Position numbers and translations under genes: made by a program
Assembly: GCA_014584575.1 (NCBI GenBank)
Contig: JACTMP010000053.1
Coordinates: 62,001 to 126,000, forward strand
Length of the DNA: 64,000 nt
Source: Chloroflexota bacterium
GTDB taxonomy: Bacteria; Chloroflexota; Anaerolineae; Promineifilales; Promineifilaceae
Direction of reading: 5' to 3'
Notes under the pieces: model-generated
What the model saw: the letters and a program-made list of their open reading frames with translations, nothing else
Told to the model about the DNA's origin: nothing
Databases searched by the model: none
Part shown: in pieces, positions 17,134 to 25,609 of the stretch
How positions within the stretch are numbered: the stretch's first letter is position 1
Layout of the letters: every line of letters begins with the position of its first letter

Positions 17134-17213
17134 GTGGCAAGTTGCAAGTGGCATGTGGCAAGTTTCTCTGGCAGAAATCACTTGCAACCTGCAACCTGCA
17201 ACTTGCCACATGC
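17134..17213. repeat. Inverted GCAAGTT repeat with 14-bp perfect arms
   Basis: GCATGTGGCAAGTT at 17151-17164 and its exact reverse complement at 17200-17213 enclose a 35-nt loop that itself contains tandem TGCAACC units; the left flank holds another GGCAAGTTGCAAGTGG unit. The element sits in the 204-nt gap between two minus-strand genes. Similar GCAAGTTGCAAG strings are common dispersed repeats; a weak relative (CAGTTGCCAGTGGCAAGTG) occurs near 31706. Confidence 0.7.
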
Positions 17214-17278
17214 GACCAGAAGGCAAAATGTCAGTTTATGACCTTCGGCAGTATAGCTTTGACATCTCGTTTGCGCCT

Positions 17279-18829
17279 CTAATCAACCCTGTCCGGTTCT
17301 AGCACGGTGACGTTTTGTCCGGCATATTTTTCATACAGATCACTGCGCCGCTTCCGCCAACCATCCAGCCCGCCGCGCAAATTGGTGACACGCCGGAAGC
17401 CTTTGGCCTTCAAGTAATAGGAGATCATCACGGAAAGCCCACCGCCCGGACAATACACCAGAATATCTTTATCGCGCGGCAGTTGTTTCAAGTATTTTTC
17501 GACATGGAGCGGGCTGACTTCATGCGCGTTTGGCAAACCCTTATACCGTTTCCGGTCATCGGACGGCCGTACATCCAGAATATAGGTCTCTTCGTCAAAC
17601 AGGATGTTTTCATTCAACTGGGCGGGTGCGAGCATGTTGACGAACGAGATGCGACCCGCCATATAATCCTGAACCACCCGGGCCACATAGCGGATGTCGC
17701 CCGCCGACGTGCCATGTCCGAGGCTGATCCGAATGGTTTCACGCGCGGCCTGGTCGGATAAGCCAATCGCTTTCAAAACGTGCGAAGGCGTGTCTTCTCC
17801 CGTACTGCACGCCGACCCGGCCGAGACGGCGATCCCGCGATAATCCAGCATCCCCATCAACCCGGCGTTCTCCACGCCGGGAAACGACATACTGAGCGTG
17901 TTCGGCAGGCACTCCGATTCGGTTTCGGGGGAATTGATCACACAGTCCGGTTTGATTTCCTTGAGCCGCTGCATCAATTGGCGCTTCAAGGCCCGGATCT
18001 TATCGGCATGCGCCAGAAGTTTATCCACCTCCTGGCAGGCCGCGCCAAAACCGACGATGTTGTGGATGCTTTCGGTGCCGGCCCGCAATCCGTTTTCCTG
18101 GTGACCACCATGTAGCAGCGGCGTAAAAGGGCGGCCCTGTTTAACGTACAACGCGCCGACGCCTTTTGGCCCATACAGTTTGTGCGCCGAAAAAGAGGCG
18201 TAATCCACGTCCCAGGCATGGACATCAATCGGAATTTTCCCCAACGCCTGCACACAGTCTGTCAGCACCAGCGCGCCATGCTGTTTAGCAATTCCCGTCA
18301 CAGCCTTGAGGTCTTGCAGGACGCCGGTTTCATTGTTGGCTAACAGGCAGCAGACCAAAAACGTATCCTCATCCACCCGCTTCTCCAGTTCCGCCAGCAG
18401 GATACGCCCTTTGTCATCCACCGGACAATATTCGACAACCACGCCCTGGGTTTCCAGATACGCCAGCGTGTGCAACACGGATGGATGTTCGATTGGCGTG
18501 GACACGATCTTGTTCTTTTGGGGATGGAAGTGGGCGGCGACCGATTTGAGTACGGCATTATTCGATTCGGTGGCGCAAGCCGTAAAAATGACCTCGGACG
18601 GGTCGGCGTGAATGGCGTTGGCCACGTGCCCCCTGGCTTCTTCTACCAACTCCGCCGATTTTCGGCCGATGCCGTAGAACGACGAGGGATTGCCATAATG
18701 ATGTTTCAACGCTCGATCCATTTTACGCTGCACATGGCTACTGATAGGCGTCGTCGCATTATGGTCAAGATAGACCCGCCGATTGAAACGAATAAGATAT
18801 TTCACGAAGGCGAAGTATTTAATTTCCAT
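17279..18829 (-). CDS. Cysteine desulfurase fused to a C-terminal rhodanese domain
   Basis: 516 residues from ATG 18829 (an upstream ATG at 18850 is possible; neither has a clear ribosome site). Residues about 20-385 are a class V PLP enzyme of the NifS/IscS type: YLDHNATTP, H115 (EHPS), D191 (TDCVQ), PLP-lysine K217 (SAHK) and catalytic C341 in SAGSACSTGE. Residues about 410-500 are a rhodanese domain with active cysteine C460 (VYCPGGGLS), although the usual CxxGxR arginine is replaced. The enzyme removes sulfur from cysteine; the fused domain could accept the persulfide directly and pass it to a downstream acceptor. No isc/suf partners are adjacent. Confidence 0.92.
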   Translation of the reverse strand: MEIKYFAFVKYLIRFNRRVYLDHNATTPISSHVQRKMDRALKHHYGNPSSFYGIGRKSAELVEEARGHVANAIHADPSEVIFTACATESNNAVLKSVAAHFHPQKNKIVSTPIEHPSVLHTLAYLETQGVVVEYCPVDDKGRILLAELEKRVDEDTFLVCCLLANNETGVLQDLKAVTGIAKQHGALVLTDCVQALGKIPIDVHAWDVDYASFSAHKLYGPKGVGALYVKQGRPFTPLLHGGHQENGLRAGTESIHNIVGFGAACQEVDKLLAHADKIRALKRQLMQRLKEIKPDCVINSPETESECLPNTLSMSFPGVENAGLMGMLDYRGIAVSAGSACSTGEDTPSHVLKAIGLSDQAARETIRISLGHGTSAGDIRYVARVVQDYMAGRISFVNMLAPAQLNENILFDEETYILDVRPSDDRKRYKGLPNAHEVSPLHVEKYLKQLPRDKDILVYCPGGGLSVMISYYLKAKGFRRVTNLRGGLDGWRKRRSDLYEKYAGQNVTVLEPDRVD

Positions 18830-18929
18830 AGTATCGCCAGTATGCCGCAAACAGGGGGCTGCTGTATAGACACTTTGGTGTGTAGTGCCTCTATTTTCCC
18901 TCTCCTAACCCCCCAAACATAACCCCCAA

Positions 18930-18974
18930 CATAACTTTGGTTAGACGACGGCCGTGCCCCCCATCCTCTATCCT
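18930..18974 (+). promoter_or_regulatory. Repeated promoter-like module, copy 2
   Basis: TAACTTTGGTTA, then GACGACGGCCGTGCC, and TATCCT at 18969-18974, exactly 22 nt after TTAGAC. It lies 67 nt before the DUF6544-like gene. The left flank has CTAACCCCCC and CATAACCCCC, partial echoes of its own left end. Confidence 0.6.
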
Positions 18975-19000
18975 CCCGACTGACGCTGCGTGTGCGAATA

Positions 19001-19031
19001 GTAAGCAGTGAGCAGTAAGCAGTGAGCAGTG
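19001..19031. repeat. AGCAGT tandem repeat
   Basis: Short tandem string in which AGCAGTGAGCAGTAAGCAGT recurs with a 14-nt period (GTAAGCAGTGAGCA units). It lies between module copy 2 and the ribosome-binding site of the next gene. Such AGCAGT strings are widespread dispersed repeats. Confidence 0.6.
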
Positions 19032-19040
19032 GAGTGAGAG

Positions 19041-19853
19041 ATGAAAATTGTCATTGGTATTGTGATTGGGTTGGTGGTTTTGGTAGGGATTGGTTGGTTG
19101 GGCTTGAGAATAAAGCCCAAACCGTTTGCTTCGTATCCTGAGCAGACGCCGGCTTTGCAAACTGTGCCCCTGCCGGAAGGTCTGCCTGCGCCGGTGGAGC
19201 GGTACTATCGCCAGTTGTATGGCGATGAGATTCCGGTCATTACCTCGGCCGTGGTCAGCGGCCGGGCGACGATAGCCCCCTTTGGCTTTAACCTGCCCGC
19301 CCGCTTCCGCTTCACCCATGAAGCCGGGCAGGGGTACCGTCACTACATCGAAGCCACCTGGTTTGGCATCCCCATTATGAAGGTGAACGAGTGGTATCTG
19401 GACGGTCACGGCCGTCTCGAACTCCCCATCGGCACTGTTGAAGGCCCCAAAACCAATCAGGGTGCCAATCTGGGCCTGTGGGCCGAATCGGCCAACCTGC
19501 CCGCCATCTGGCTGACTGACCCGCGCGTGCGTTGGGAGGCGGTGGATGACCAGACGGCGCTACTGTTCATCCCCTTTGGCGAGGAGGAGCAGCAATTTGT
19601 TGTGCGTTTTGATCCGGCAAACGGCCGTTTGCGGGCATTGGAAGCCATGCGCTATCGGGACGAAGCCGGCGAGAAAATCCTCTGGCTGGCCGAAACCCTG
19701 CCCGGCGACACCATTGAAGCCGCAGGTGCAGCATTGGAAACGGTGGGCGCTGCCACCTGGCAGGATCAGGGCAAACCCTGGGCCATCTTCACCACCGAAG
19801 AAATTGTTTACAACGTGGATGTCAGCGACTACATCCGCGCCAGCGGGCCTTAA
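19041..19853 (+). CDS. DUF6544-like membrane-anchored protein
   Basis: 270 residues with one N-terminal transmembrane helix (about 2-24, IVIGIVIGLVVLVGIGWLGL) and a soluble beta-rich domain. Segments PAPVERYYRQLYGDEIPVI, VSGRATIAPFGFNLPARFRF and IMKVNEWYLDGHGRLELP match the pattern of the family annotated as DUF6544 (assigned from memory of the family, so moderate certainty). The domain begins with an ExYY element and has a lipid-binding-like beta fold; biochemical role unknown. It is 67 nt downstream of module copy 2 and is followed by a TGTCATTCCGA element, so it heads a possible polycistron. Confidence 0.7.
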   Translation: MKIVIGIVIGLVVLVGIGWLGLRIKPKPFASYPEQTPALQTVPLPEGLPAPVERYYRQLYGDEIPVITSAVVSGRATIAPFGFNLPARFRFTHEAGQGYRHYIEATWFGIPIMKVNEWYLDGHGRLELPIGTVEGPKTNQGANLGLWAESANLPAIWLTDPRVRWEAVDDQTALLFIPFGEEEQQFVVRFDPANGRLRALEAMRYRDEAGEKILWLAETLPGDTIEAAGAALETVGAATWQDQGKPWAIFTTEEIVYNVDVSDYIRASGP

Positions 19854-19855
19854 CC

Positions 19856-19943
19856 TGTCATTCCGAGCGTAGTCTTCGGAGCGAGGAATCTTTCTCCTGG
19901 AACAACGCGAAAGATTCCTCGTCGAAGACTCCTCGGAATGACA
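19856..19943. repeat. TGTCATTCCGA inverted-repeat element, copy 3
   Basis: A nearly complete element: TGTCATTCCGAGCGTAGTC and TTCGGAGCGAGGAATCT on the left, AAAGATTCCTCGTCGAAGAC and TCCTCGGAATGACA on the right. The arms are almost perfect reverse complements, giving a hairpin of more than 30 pairs. It starts three bases after the stop codon at 19853 and ends 17 nt before the next start. Confidence 0.9.
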
Positions 19944-19960
19944 CGAGAAAGTGAGGGAAA

Positions 19961-20812
19961 ATGAACACAAATCCAACAAAAACAGTCGAGTTAACATCCC
20001 CTGATACGTCCAAGAACTGGATTCAGCGGCATCCCATTGCCGCGTATATCCTGTTCTTGCTGGTATGGTCATGGGGCATCTGGTCTTTCCTGTTCCTGGT
20101 CATCGAGCCGGGCGGGCTGCTGCATAATCCGCCTCCGCTCGCCTTTCTACTTGTTGTCATTGGCGGCTTTGGGCCGACGCTGAGCGGTCTGCTGGTGACG
20201 TGGCTGGTGTACGGCCGTGAAGGGATGCGGGCGTTGGGCGTTCGGCTGCGCCACTGGCGCGTCGGCCGTTGGTGGCTGGCGCTGCTCATCATTCCCGCCC
20301 TCACCGCCATGACCCCGCTGCTGCGTTGGCTGGCCGGTTACCCGGTGGATACAGCGGCCATGCTCAGTTTGCTCCTGCCGGGGCTGGCGCTGGGGATCAT
20401 TGCCGGCCTTATGGAAGAACCCGGCTGGCGTGGTTTTTTGCTGCCCCACCTGCTCAAACGGTATGCGCCGCTGGCGGCCTCGCTGCTGGTGGGCCTCGTG
20501 TGGGGCGGTTTGTGGCATGGTTACGCCGACTATTTTGGCCTGGGCGACAAAGGCGCCGCCTTCTGGCCGCTGATGCTGCTGTTGGGCCCCGGCGTTCTCA
20601 CCGCCTGGTCGCTGATCATCACCCGCGTCTATGAGCACACACAGGGCAGCCTGCTACTCTCCATCCTGATGCACGTCTCCCTCTCATCCAGCGCCCTAAT
20701 CTTTGGGCAAAGTTATGCCACCATCAACGAGGAGATCCTCTGGACGACGATCTCGGTGGGCGTAGCCTGGCTGGGGGTCGTTATCTTCTGGCTGAGTACG
20801 CGCCGCCGCTAA
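19961..20812 (+). CDS. CPBP family intramembrane glutamic endopeptidase (first of two)
   Basis: 283 residues, about eight hydrophobic helices. It is a CAAX/CPBP (ABI) family membrane protease with motif 1 MEEPGWRGFLLP (E152, E153, R157), motif 2 VWGGLWH (H186) and motif 3 SILMHVSLSS (H238). Family members cleave within the membrane; in bacteria they are linked to bacteriocin self-immunity or prenyl-CAAX-like processing. No bacteriocin gene is visible here. The gene lies between element copy 3 and the S33 hydrolase gene, only 30 nt upstream of the latter, and is likely cotranscribed with it. Confidence 0.9.
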   Translation: MNTNPTKTVELTSPDTSKNWIQRHPIAAYILFLLVWSWGIWSFLFLVIEPGGLLHNPPPLAFLLVVIGGFGPTLSGLLVTWLVYGREGMRALGVRLRHWRVGRWWLALLIIPALTAMTPLLRWLAGYPVDTAAMLSLLLPGLALGIIAGLMEEPGWRGFLLPHLLKRYAPLAASLLVGLVWGGLWHGYADYFGLGDKGAAFWPLMLLLGPGVLTAWSLIITRVYEHTQGSLLLSILMHVSLSSSALIFGQSYATINEEILWTTISVGVAWLGVVIFWLSTRRR

Positions 20813-20842
20813 TCATTCCATATCTTGACAAGGAGAAGTTCG

Positions 20843-22408
20843 ATGGAAAACGTAGCAATTAAGAGAACAATCGAGAATGCGTCTGGCAGGCAACGGCCGT
20901 TAGCCCGCATATGGCAGCATCGTTGGTGGAGCCTGATCCTTACCATCGGCGCCACACTGTTACTTGGCGTGCTGATTGCCCTGGCGATGCCGCGTGGCCC
21001 GGCAACGGCCGTTGAAGCGCTGCTGGTGTTGGTCAGCAGTCTGGCGGTTGGTTTGCTGGCCGGGCTGCTCCTGCGCAGCCGGTGGGCCATGCTGCTGGCT
21101 CCCCTCGCCTACATCATCGCCATTGAACTGGCGCGGCTGGATGCCGTTGGCCCCACAGTGGATGCCATTCGCCTGGACAACACCTTCAGCATCCTGGCCC
21201 TCATTTTGGGGCGCGGTTTTCATGGCATCGTGGGGCTGCTGCCCATGATTTTAGGCGTAGAAGTGGGCGTTCAGGTGGCGCGGCGGTTGGACGGGAGCAC
21301 TCCCACTGGTGGACGTATGAGAACGGTGATAAGGTGGCTGCCAACGGCCGTTCTTGCCATCCTCGTTATCGCTTTAGCCCTGCTCATCGCCCAACCCGCC
21401 AGCACCCCACCTATCTTGGGCGCTGATGGGGAACCGTTACCCGGCAGCATCGCCGAATTGACAATGGTAGACATCAACGGCCGGCCCAACGGCCTGATGA
21501 TTCGCGGCTACGACGTGAACAAACCGGTGCTGCTCTACCTCAGCGGCGGGCCAGGCCAGAGTAGCCTGCCCTGGCCGCGCGTCCTGTTCGATGACCTGTC
21601 GCGTGACTTCATCCTCGTCGGCTGGGATCAGCGCGGCACCGGCAAATCCTACGCCGCCCTCGACCCGGACGAAACATTGACCCCGGAACAAATGGTGGCC
21701 GATACCATCGCCGTCACCGATTACCTGCGCCAACGCTTCGACGAGGACAAAATCTATCTGCTGGGCGAATCGTGGGGTACCACCCTGGCCGTGCTGGCTG
21801 CCCAAGAGCGGCCCGACCTCTACTACGCCCTCATCGGCAGCGGCCAGATGGTCAGCCAGAGCGAAACGGATCGCCTGCTTTACTATGACGTGCTGGAGTA
21901 TGCCACGCAAACGGGGGATGAGGAACTGGCGGCCCAGATGCGCACCTTCGGCGAACCGCCCTACAGCGACATTTACGGCTATGCCTTTGTCATGGGCCAG
22001 TATGAAAAGCTCTATAAACCGTACACGCCGCCGCAGGCGTTCCTGAAAAAAGGACGGGCGGCCAATTTGGGGCCGTGGAACGTGTTGGGCAGCGAATATA
22101 ACTTTGTGGAAAAGGTGAATGTCTTTCGCGGTTTTCTGGACACGGCCGCTATCCTCTACCCGCAGTTGCAAGGGCTTGACTTCCGCCAGGACGTGCCCCG
22201 GCTGGATGTGCCGCTCTACGTGCTGGATGGGGAAGCTGAACTTTCCGCCCGCCGCGATCTGGCGCTGGAATGGTTTGAGCAACTAGACGCGCCCATCAAA
22301 CGCATTTACACCTTTGAAAACTCTGCCCACGCCCCCGCCTTTGAACATTTTGCAGCGTTCACCGACATCATGACCGGGACTGTGCTGCCGGAAACGTATA
22401 CGCGATAA
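20843..22408 (+). CDS. Alpha/beta hydrolase of the S33 (prolyl aminopeptidase-like) type with membrane N terminus
   Basis: 521 residues from ATG 20843 with AAGGAG seven bases before it. The first ~185 residues carry four or five transmembrane helices, an unusual fusion for this family. The catalytic part (about 205-520) has the oxyanion HGGPG-like motif SGGPGQSS, the DQRGTGKS block and nucleophile S310 in GESWG, with a later Asp (LDGEAELS) and His (NSAHAPAFEHF). This is the peptidase S33 pattern. S33 enzymes remove N-terminal residues from peptides or act as esterases; substrate unknown. It is flanked by two CPBP proteases on the same strand. Confidence 0.87.
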   Translation: MENVAIKRTIENASGRQRPLARIWQHRWWSLILTIGATLLLGVLIALAMPRGPATAVEALLVLVSSLAVGLLAGLLLRSRWAMLLAPLAYIIAIELARLDAVGPTVDAIRLDNTFSILALILGRGFHGIVGLLPMILGVEVGVQVARRLDGSTPTGGRMRTVIRWLPTAVLAILVIALALLIAQPASTPPILGADGEPLPGSIAELTMVDINGRPNGLMIRGYDVNKPVLLYLSGGPGQSSLPWPRVLFDDLSRDFILVGWDQRGTGKSYAALDPDETLTPEQMVADTIAVTDYLRQRFDEDKIYLLGESWGTTLAVLAAQERPDLYYALIGSGQMVSQSETDRLLYYDVLEYATQTGDEELAAQMRTFGEPPYSDIYGYAFVMGQYEKLYKPYTPPQAFLKKGRAANLGPWNVLGSEYNFVEKVNVFRGFLDTAAILYPQLQGLDFRQDVPRLDVPLYVLDGEAELSARRDLALEWFEQLDAPIKRIYTFENSAHAPAFEHFAAFTDIMTGTVLPETYTR

Positions 22409-22424
22409 CGAGAGGCCGATGAAA

Positions 22425-22511
22425 TGTCATTCCGAGCGCAGTCTTCGGAGCGAGCAATCTTCCACTTTATTCAGGTGAAAGATTCCTCACCGAAGACGGT
22501 TCGGAATGACA
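22425..22511. repeat. TGTCATTCCGA inverted-repeat element, copy 4
   Basis: Left arm TGTCATTCCGAGCGCAGTC and TTCGGAGCGAGCAATCT, right arm AAAGATTCCTCACCGAAGAC and GGTTCGGAATGACA. It begins 17 nt after the S33 gene stop and ends 20 nt before the next start. Confidence 0.9.
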
Positions 22512-22530
22512 AAACAATTGGAGGACAAGT

Positions 22531-23448
22531 ATGGCGACAATAACTGTGACAACACGCAGGAATAATCTGCTGATGGCGGCGGCGTGGGGGTTTATGCTGC
22601 TGGCCAGCATTTTGCCGGAGATTGTGTTAAATGAACTATTCCAGCGGCCAGACCTGGTAGCCTGGGTGACGTGGGGGCGACTGGTGGCGCTGATGGTGCT
22701 GACGGCCGTATCCTGGCTGTGGCAGCCGTTACGGCCGTTGTGGAAATACGCCGCCATCCTGCTCATCTTTGCCGGGGCGCAGGAGGTGATGAATGGGGTA
22801 AGGGAAACGGCCGTGTGGCAAACCAACATCGCCCGCCTCAACGGCTCCTTTGCCCGCGACTACCTGGGCGTGCAGTTGTGGAAGTTGGGCAGCACCGTCA
22901 TCGTCCTGCTCGGGCTGTTCGCGCTTGGTTTCCGCCGCAAAGACGCCTTCCTGGTGCGCGGGCAGCTAGACGCGCCCATCACCCCCGTGAAATGGCTCGG
23001 CTTCCCCAAGCCCGAACCGTGGACGCACTTCGGTACCAAGTGGATCATCTTCCTCAGCATCGGCATGGTCGTGCTGCTGAGCATCTTTGGCACGGTGCAT
23101 CTGGACAGCCTTATTGCTGCGTTGGGCCTGATGCCGGTCATCCTCATCCTCTCCGCGCTCAATGCCTTTAACGAGGAAGTGACTTACCGCGCCGCGCAGT
23201 TGGCGCCGTTGGAACCGGCGGTAGGGGCGCGGCAGGCGTTGTGGATTGTGGCCGTATTGTTCGCCATCATGCACTACTATTCGGCCGTAAATGGGGTGGC
23301 GGGTGTGTTGCTGACCATTTTCATGGGCTGGATGCTGACCAAAGCGATGTTGGAAACACGCGGTTTCTTCTGGCCCTGGCTCATTCATTTCACGCAGGAT
23401 GTAATCATCTTTTGGTTCATCGCCGGCGCTTCCACGCGCCTGAGTTGA
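22531..23448 (+). CDS. CPBP family intramembrane glutamic endopeptidase (second of two)
   Basis: 305 residues with about eight transmembrane segments. The core motifs are NEEVTYRAA (E215, E216, R220), LFAIMHYY (H248) and LIHFTQD (H286), a clear CPBP set. It differs from the first CPBP protein in having a longer N-terminal half with an extra cytoplasmic loop (about 135-165, FRRKDAFLVRGQLDAPITPV). A strong GGAGG lies upstream of the ATG (TTGGAGGACAAGTATG context). Two different CPBP proteases flanking a membrane-fused S33 hydrolase suggest a proteolytic module, though a shared substrate is inference. Confidence 0.88.
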   Translation: MATITVTTRRNNLLMAAAWGFMLLASILPEIVLNELFQRPDLVAWVTWGRLVALMVLTAVSWLWQPLRPLWKYAAILLIFAGAQEVMNGVRETAVWQTNIARLNGSFARDYLGVQLWKLGSTVIVLLGLFALGFRRKDAFLVRGQLDAPITPVKWLGFPKPEPWTHFGTKWIIFLSIGMVVLLSIFGTVHLDSLIAALGLMPVILILSALNAFNEEVTYRAAQLAPLEPAVGARQALWIVAVLFAIMHYYSAVNGVAGVLLTIFMGWMLTKAMLETRGFFWPWLIHFTQDVIIFWFIAGASTRLS

Positions 23449-23549
23449 GAGATTAACAACCGGTGATTGCTATTTTGGCCCTGCTGGCTTTTTTGCGCAG
23501 CCTGACCGAACCGGCCACTGATCAACCGGTGATTGGGCAAACTGCAAAA

Positions 23550-23659
23550 TGTCATTCCGAACGGAGTCTTCGGAGTGAGGAATCTCTACCACTTGACGGA
23601 GGGAAGGATTCCTCCTCGAAGACAAGCCTGCCCTGAGGCATCGAAGGGTCGGAATAACA
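23550..23659. repeat. TGTCATTCCGA inverted-repeat element, copy 5 (expanded)
   Basis: Left arm TGTCATTCCGAACGGAGTC and TTCGGAGTGAGGAATCT; the right arm GGATTCCTCCTCGAAGACAA is followed by about 24 foreign bases (GCCTGCCCTGAGGCATCGAA) before it closes with GGGTCGGAATAACAC. The inserted part resembles another dispersed repeat, so this copy appears to have been interrupted. It lies just before the 131-residue membrane protein gene. Confidence 0.85.
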
Positions 23660-23677
23660 CTATTGAGGAATAGAATT

Positions 23678-24073
23678 ATGTCAAATTGGTTGCGAATTGG
23701 ATTGGCCGTTGTTGTGGCAGCGCATGGCATTGGGCACATCCTGTTTTTGATGCCGCTGATTAGCAGCACAAACTGGGGGCAAGTATCCCAATCCTGGTTG
23801 TTAGGAGATGGCGGGCTGGCAAGAGGGGTAGGTACAGTAATCTGGCTGGTATCGTTGGTGGGCTTTTTGGCCGCCGCTTTCGGCATTTTTCGGGAGACGG
23901 ATTGGTGGCAGACGGCAGCGATTGTGTCGGCGGCCGTTTCTACTGTCGGGCTGGTTTTGTTTTGGGCACGGCCGTCCACTTCCCCCGCCATATCCGCCCT
24001 CATTTTTAACCTGCTGGTACTGGCCGCCCTGCTTATTTTCCATTGGCCACCCGCCGTGCAGGCAGGTAACTGA
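23678..24073 (+). CDS. Small four-helix membrane protein
   Basis: 131 residues from ATG 23678 with GAGGAAT just upstream. Four hydrophobic helices (about 4-24, 50-70, 78-98, 104-124) occupy almost the whole sequence; the first contains RIGLAVVVAAHGIGHILFLMP with a His-Gly-x-Gly-His pattern. No family is recognised with confidence; a DoxX-like or small integral membrane protein is possible. Its TGA overlaps the ATG of the next gene (TGATG at 24071-24075), so translation is coupled to the P-loop protein. Confidence 0.7.
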   Translation: MSNWLRIGLAVVVAAHGIGHILFLMPLISSTNWGQVSQSWLLGDGGLARGVGTVIWLVSLVGFLAAAFGIFRETDWWQTAAIVSAAVSTVGLVLFWARPSTSPAISALIFNLLVLAALLIFHWPPAVQAGN

Positions 24074-24927
24074 TGACCAGGACAAAACTCATCCTGGTTG
24101 AGGGCTTACCCGGTTCGGGCAAAACGACAACGGCCGTATTCATCGCCAACTGGTTACAAGAGAGGGGAGTGGACACGGCCGTGTTTCTGGAAGGCGACCT
24201 CAACCACCCCGCCGATTTTGAATCGGTTGCCTACCTGGATAGGCAGGAATATGTGGAGCTGCTGGCTCAGTTTCCTGCCGAGACCGCCTTTTTGCAAAAC
24301 CAGGCGATTCAAGAGGGAGAGGGTTACTTTTTCCGCTACCGCGCCTTGCAGCAAAGCTATGCCCATCTACCCGAATCGCTGATCAACGCTCTGGCGCAGT
24401 ATGAAATTTATGAACAGCCTGTACCCACCTTCCAAAGGCTGTTGCGGCGGCGCTGGCACCGTTTTGCAGACACGGCCGTAACCGGCGACACCACCTACAT
24501 CTTTGAGTGCTGCTTCCTGCAAAACCCCCTGACGATGCTGCTGGGCCGCCATGATGAGCCGGTACAGGTGGCCGAAGCATTCATTTTGGAACTGGCGGAT
24601 GTGGTGCGGGGTTTACGGCCGTGTCTCATTTACCTGAATCCCGGTGATGTCAGAGCTATATTGAGCAAGATTGCGGGGGAACGGCCGTCGGCCTGGCTCG
24701 ATTTTGTCATTGCCTACCACACCCAGCAGGGGCATGGCCGGGCGATGGGCTGGCAAGGGTTTGACGGGCTGGTGCAGTTCTACGAAATGCGTCAGGCCAT
24801 CGAACTGGGGCTGCTGCCCCGGCTGCCCTTCCCCCACTTGCTGCTGCCGTACACCGATTGGGCGCAGAATCAGGCGCATATTGCCAGATTCCTAATGCCG
24901 GGCGAAACAGTGGCTACGGATTTGTGA
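24073..24927 (+). CDS. P-loop NTPase / kinase-like protein
   Basis: 284 residues. Walker A is GLPGSGKTT at 11-19; the DTTYIFECCF segment near 138-148 is a likely Walker-B-like strand with acidic residues. The rest is mostly helical with a Trp-rich end. The fold suggests a small-molecule kinase or nucleotide-binding ATPase of the AAA_33 / zeta-toxin-like group, but the substrate region is not recognisable. Start is coupled to the upstream membrane-protein gene. Its 3' end overlaps the convergent gene at 24914-25609 by 14 nt. Confidence 0.75.
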   Translation: MTRTKLILVEGLPGSGKTTTAVFIANWLQERGVDTAVFLEGDLNHPADFESVAYLDRQEYVELLAQFPAETAFLQNQAIQEGEGYFFRYRALQQSYAHLPESLINALAQYEIYEQPVPTFQRLLRRRWHRFADTAVTGDTTYIFECCFLQNPLTMLLGRHDEPVQVAEAFILELADVVRGLRPCLIYLNPGDVRAILSKIAGERPSAWLDFVIAYHTQQGHGRAMGWQGFDGLVQFYEMRQAIELGLLPRLPFPHLLLPYTDWAQNQAHIARFLMPGETVATDL

Positions 24928-25609
24928 CTGTTGGCAGAAAGACCAGGCCAAAAGGCGGCGGCGTGTAAAAAATGCGAAAACCGCACAATTGCATTGTGGA
25001 ACCGATCACATTCGGACGCCAGTTCAGCAAATAGGCGTAAAGCGAGTGGTCAATGGTGTGGTTGATAGCAGCGGTATCATTGAAGCCATTGCCAAAGTTC
25101 CCGGATGTGCTGACGTTCCACTCTTGAACAATTGCTCCATACAGATCATATACCGTGAACCAGGCAGTAGAATTACTGGCGCTGGTGTCGTAATAATAAA
25201 TCCGCACTGTATCCACTACTGCTCCTTGAGGGAGCATCGGGGTTATATTCCACGTGGTGAAGGTGCTGCCTGAAGTAACGTAAGTACAGCTTCCATTACC
25301 GTCAGCAGCATAAGAAACGTTGTTTTCGCGTGGTTTTAAGGCAGAGCCAATAACCCGCCACGATACAAGGGCGTCCGGTGCATCTGGTGTGTACGGGCTG
25401 ATGTCCTGGTTAGCTGGTGGTGGCATATCGGGGGGCGAATAACTGTCTACAGTTACGCCTGCCGGGGGTTCGGCGCTGCTCAGCCAGACTTCCTGAGTTT
25501 CCTGCGCCGTTACCTGTGCTAAACGGCCGTTCGTCAGCAAAATCAGCCCCATACTCAGAACAATTACTGCCGAAAGAGCAAAAATAATCTGAAGAGCATT
25601 GCGTTTCAT
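24914..25609 (-). CDS. Secreted surface protein of unknown function, FLP C-terminus
   Basis: 231 residues. An N-terminal signal/anchor (about 6-28, IFALSAVIVLSMGLILLTNG) precedes a Pro-rich spacer (about 45-75) and a beta-rich domain (about 80-218) with pairs of Thr/Ser/Asn repeats. The protein ends GLVFLPTVTNP, an FLP(T/L) tail common at the end of Chloroflexota surface proteins. AAGGAG lies close to the ATG. The start is ATGA-overlapped with the stop of an upstream truncated reading frame (25606-25854), which indicates that both once belonged to one operon. Confidence 0.72.
   Translation of the reverse strand: MKRNALQIIFALSAVIVLSMGLILLTNGRLAQVTAQETQEVWLSSAEPPAGVTVDSYSPPDMPPPANQDISPYTPDAPDALVSWRVIGSALKPRENNVSYAADGNGSCTYVTSGSTFTTWNITPMLPQGAVVDTVRIYYYDTSASNSTAWFTVYDLYGAIVQEWNVSTSGNFGNGFNDTAAINHTIDHSLYAYLLNWRPNVIGSTMQLCGFRIFYTPPPFGLVFLPTVTNP

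Noticed and set aside
20825..20843. TTGACA directly before the S33 hydrolase gene as a -35 box.
   Set aside because: It lies within the ribosome-binding region (TTGACAAGGAG), with no room for a -10 box before the start codon.
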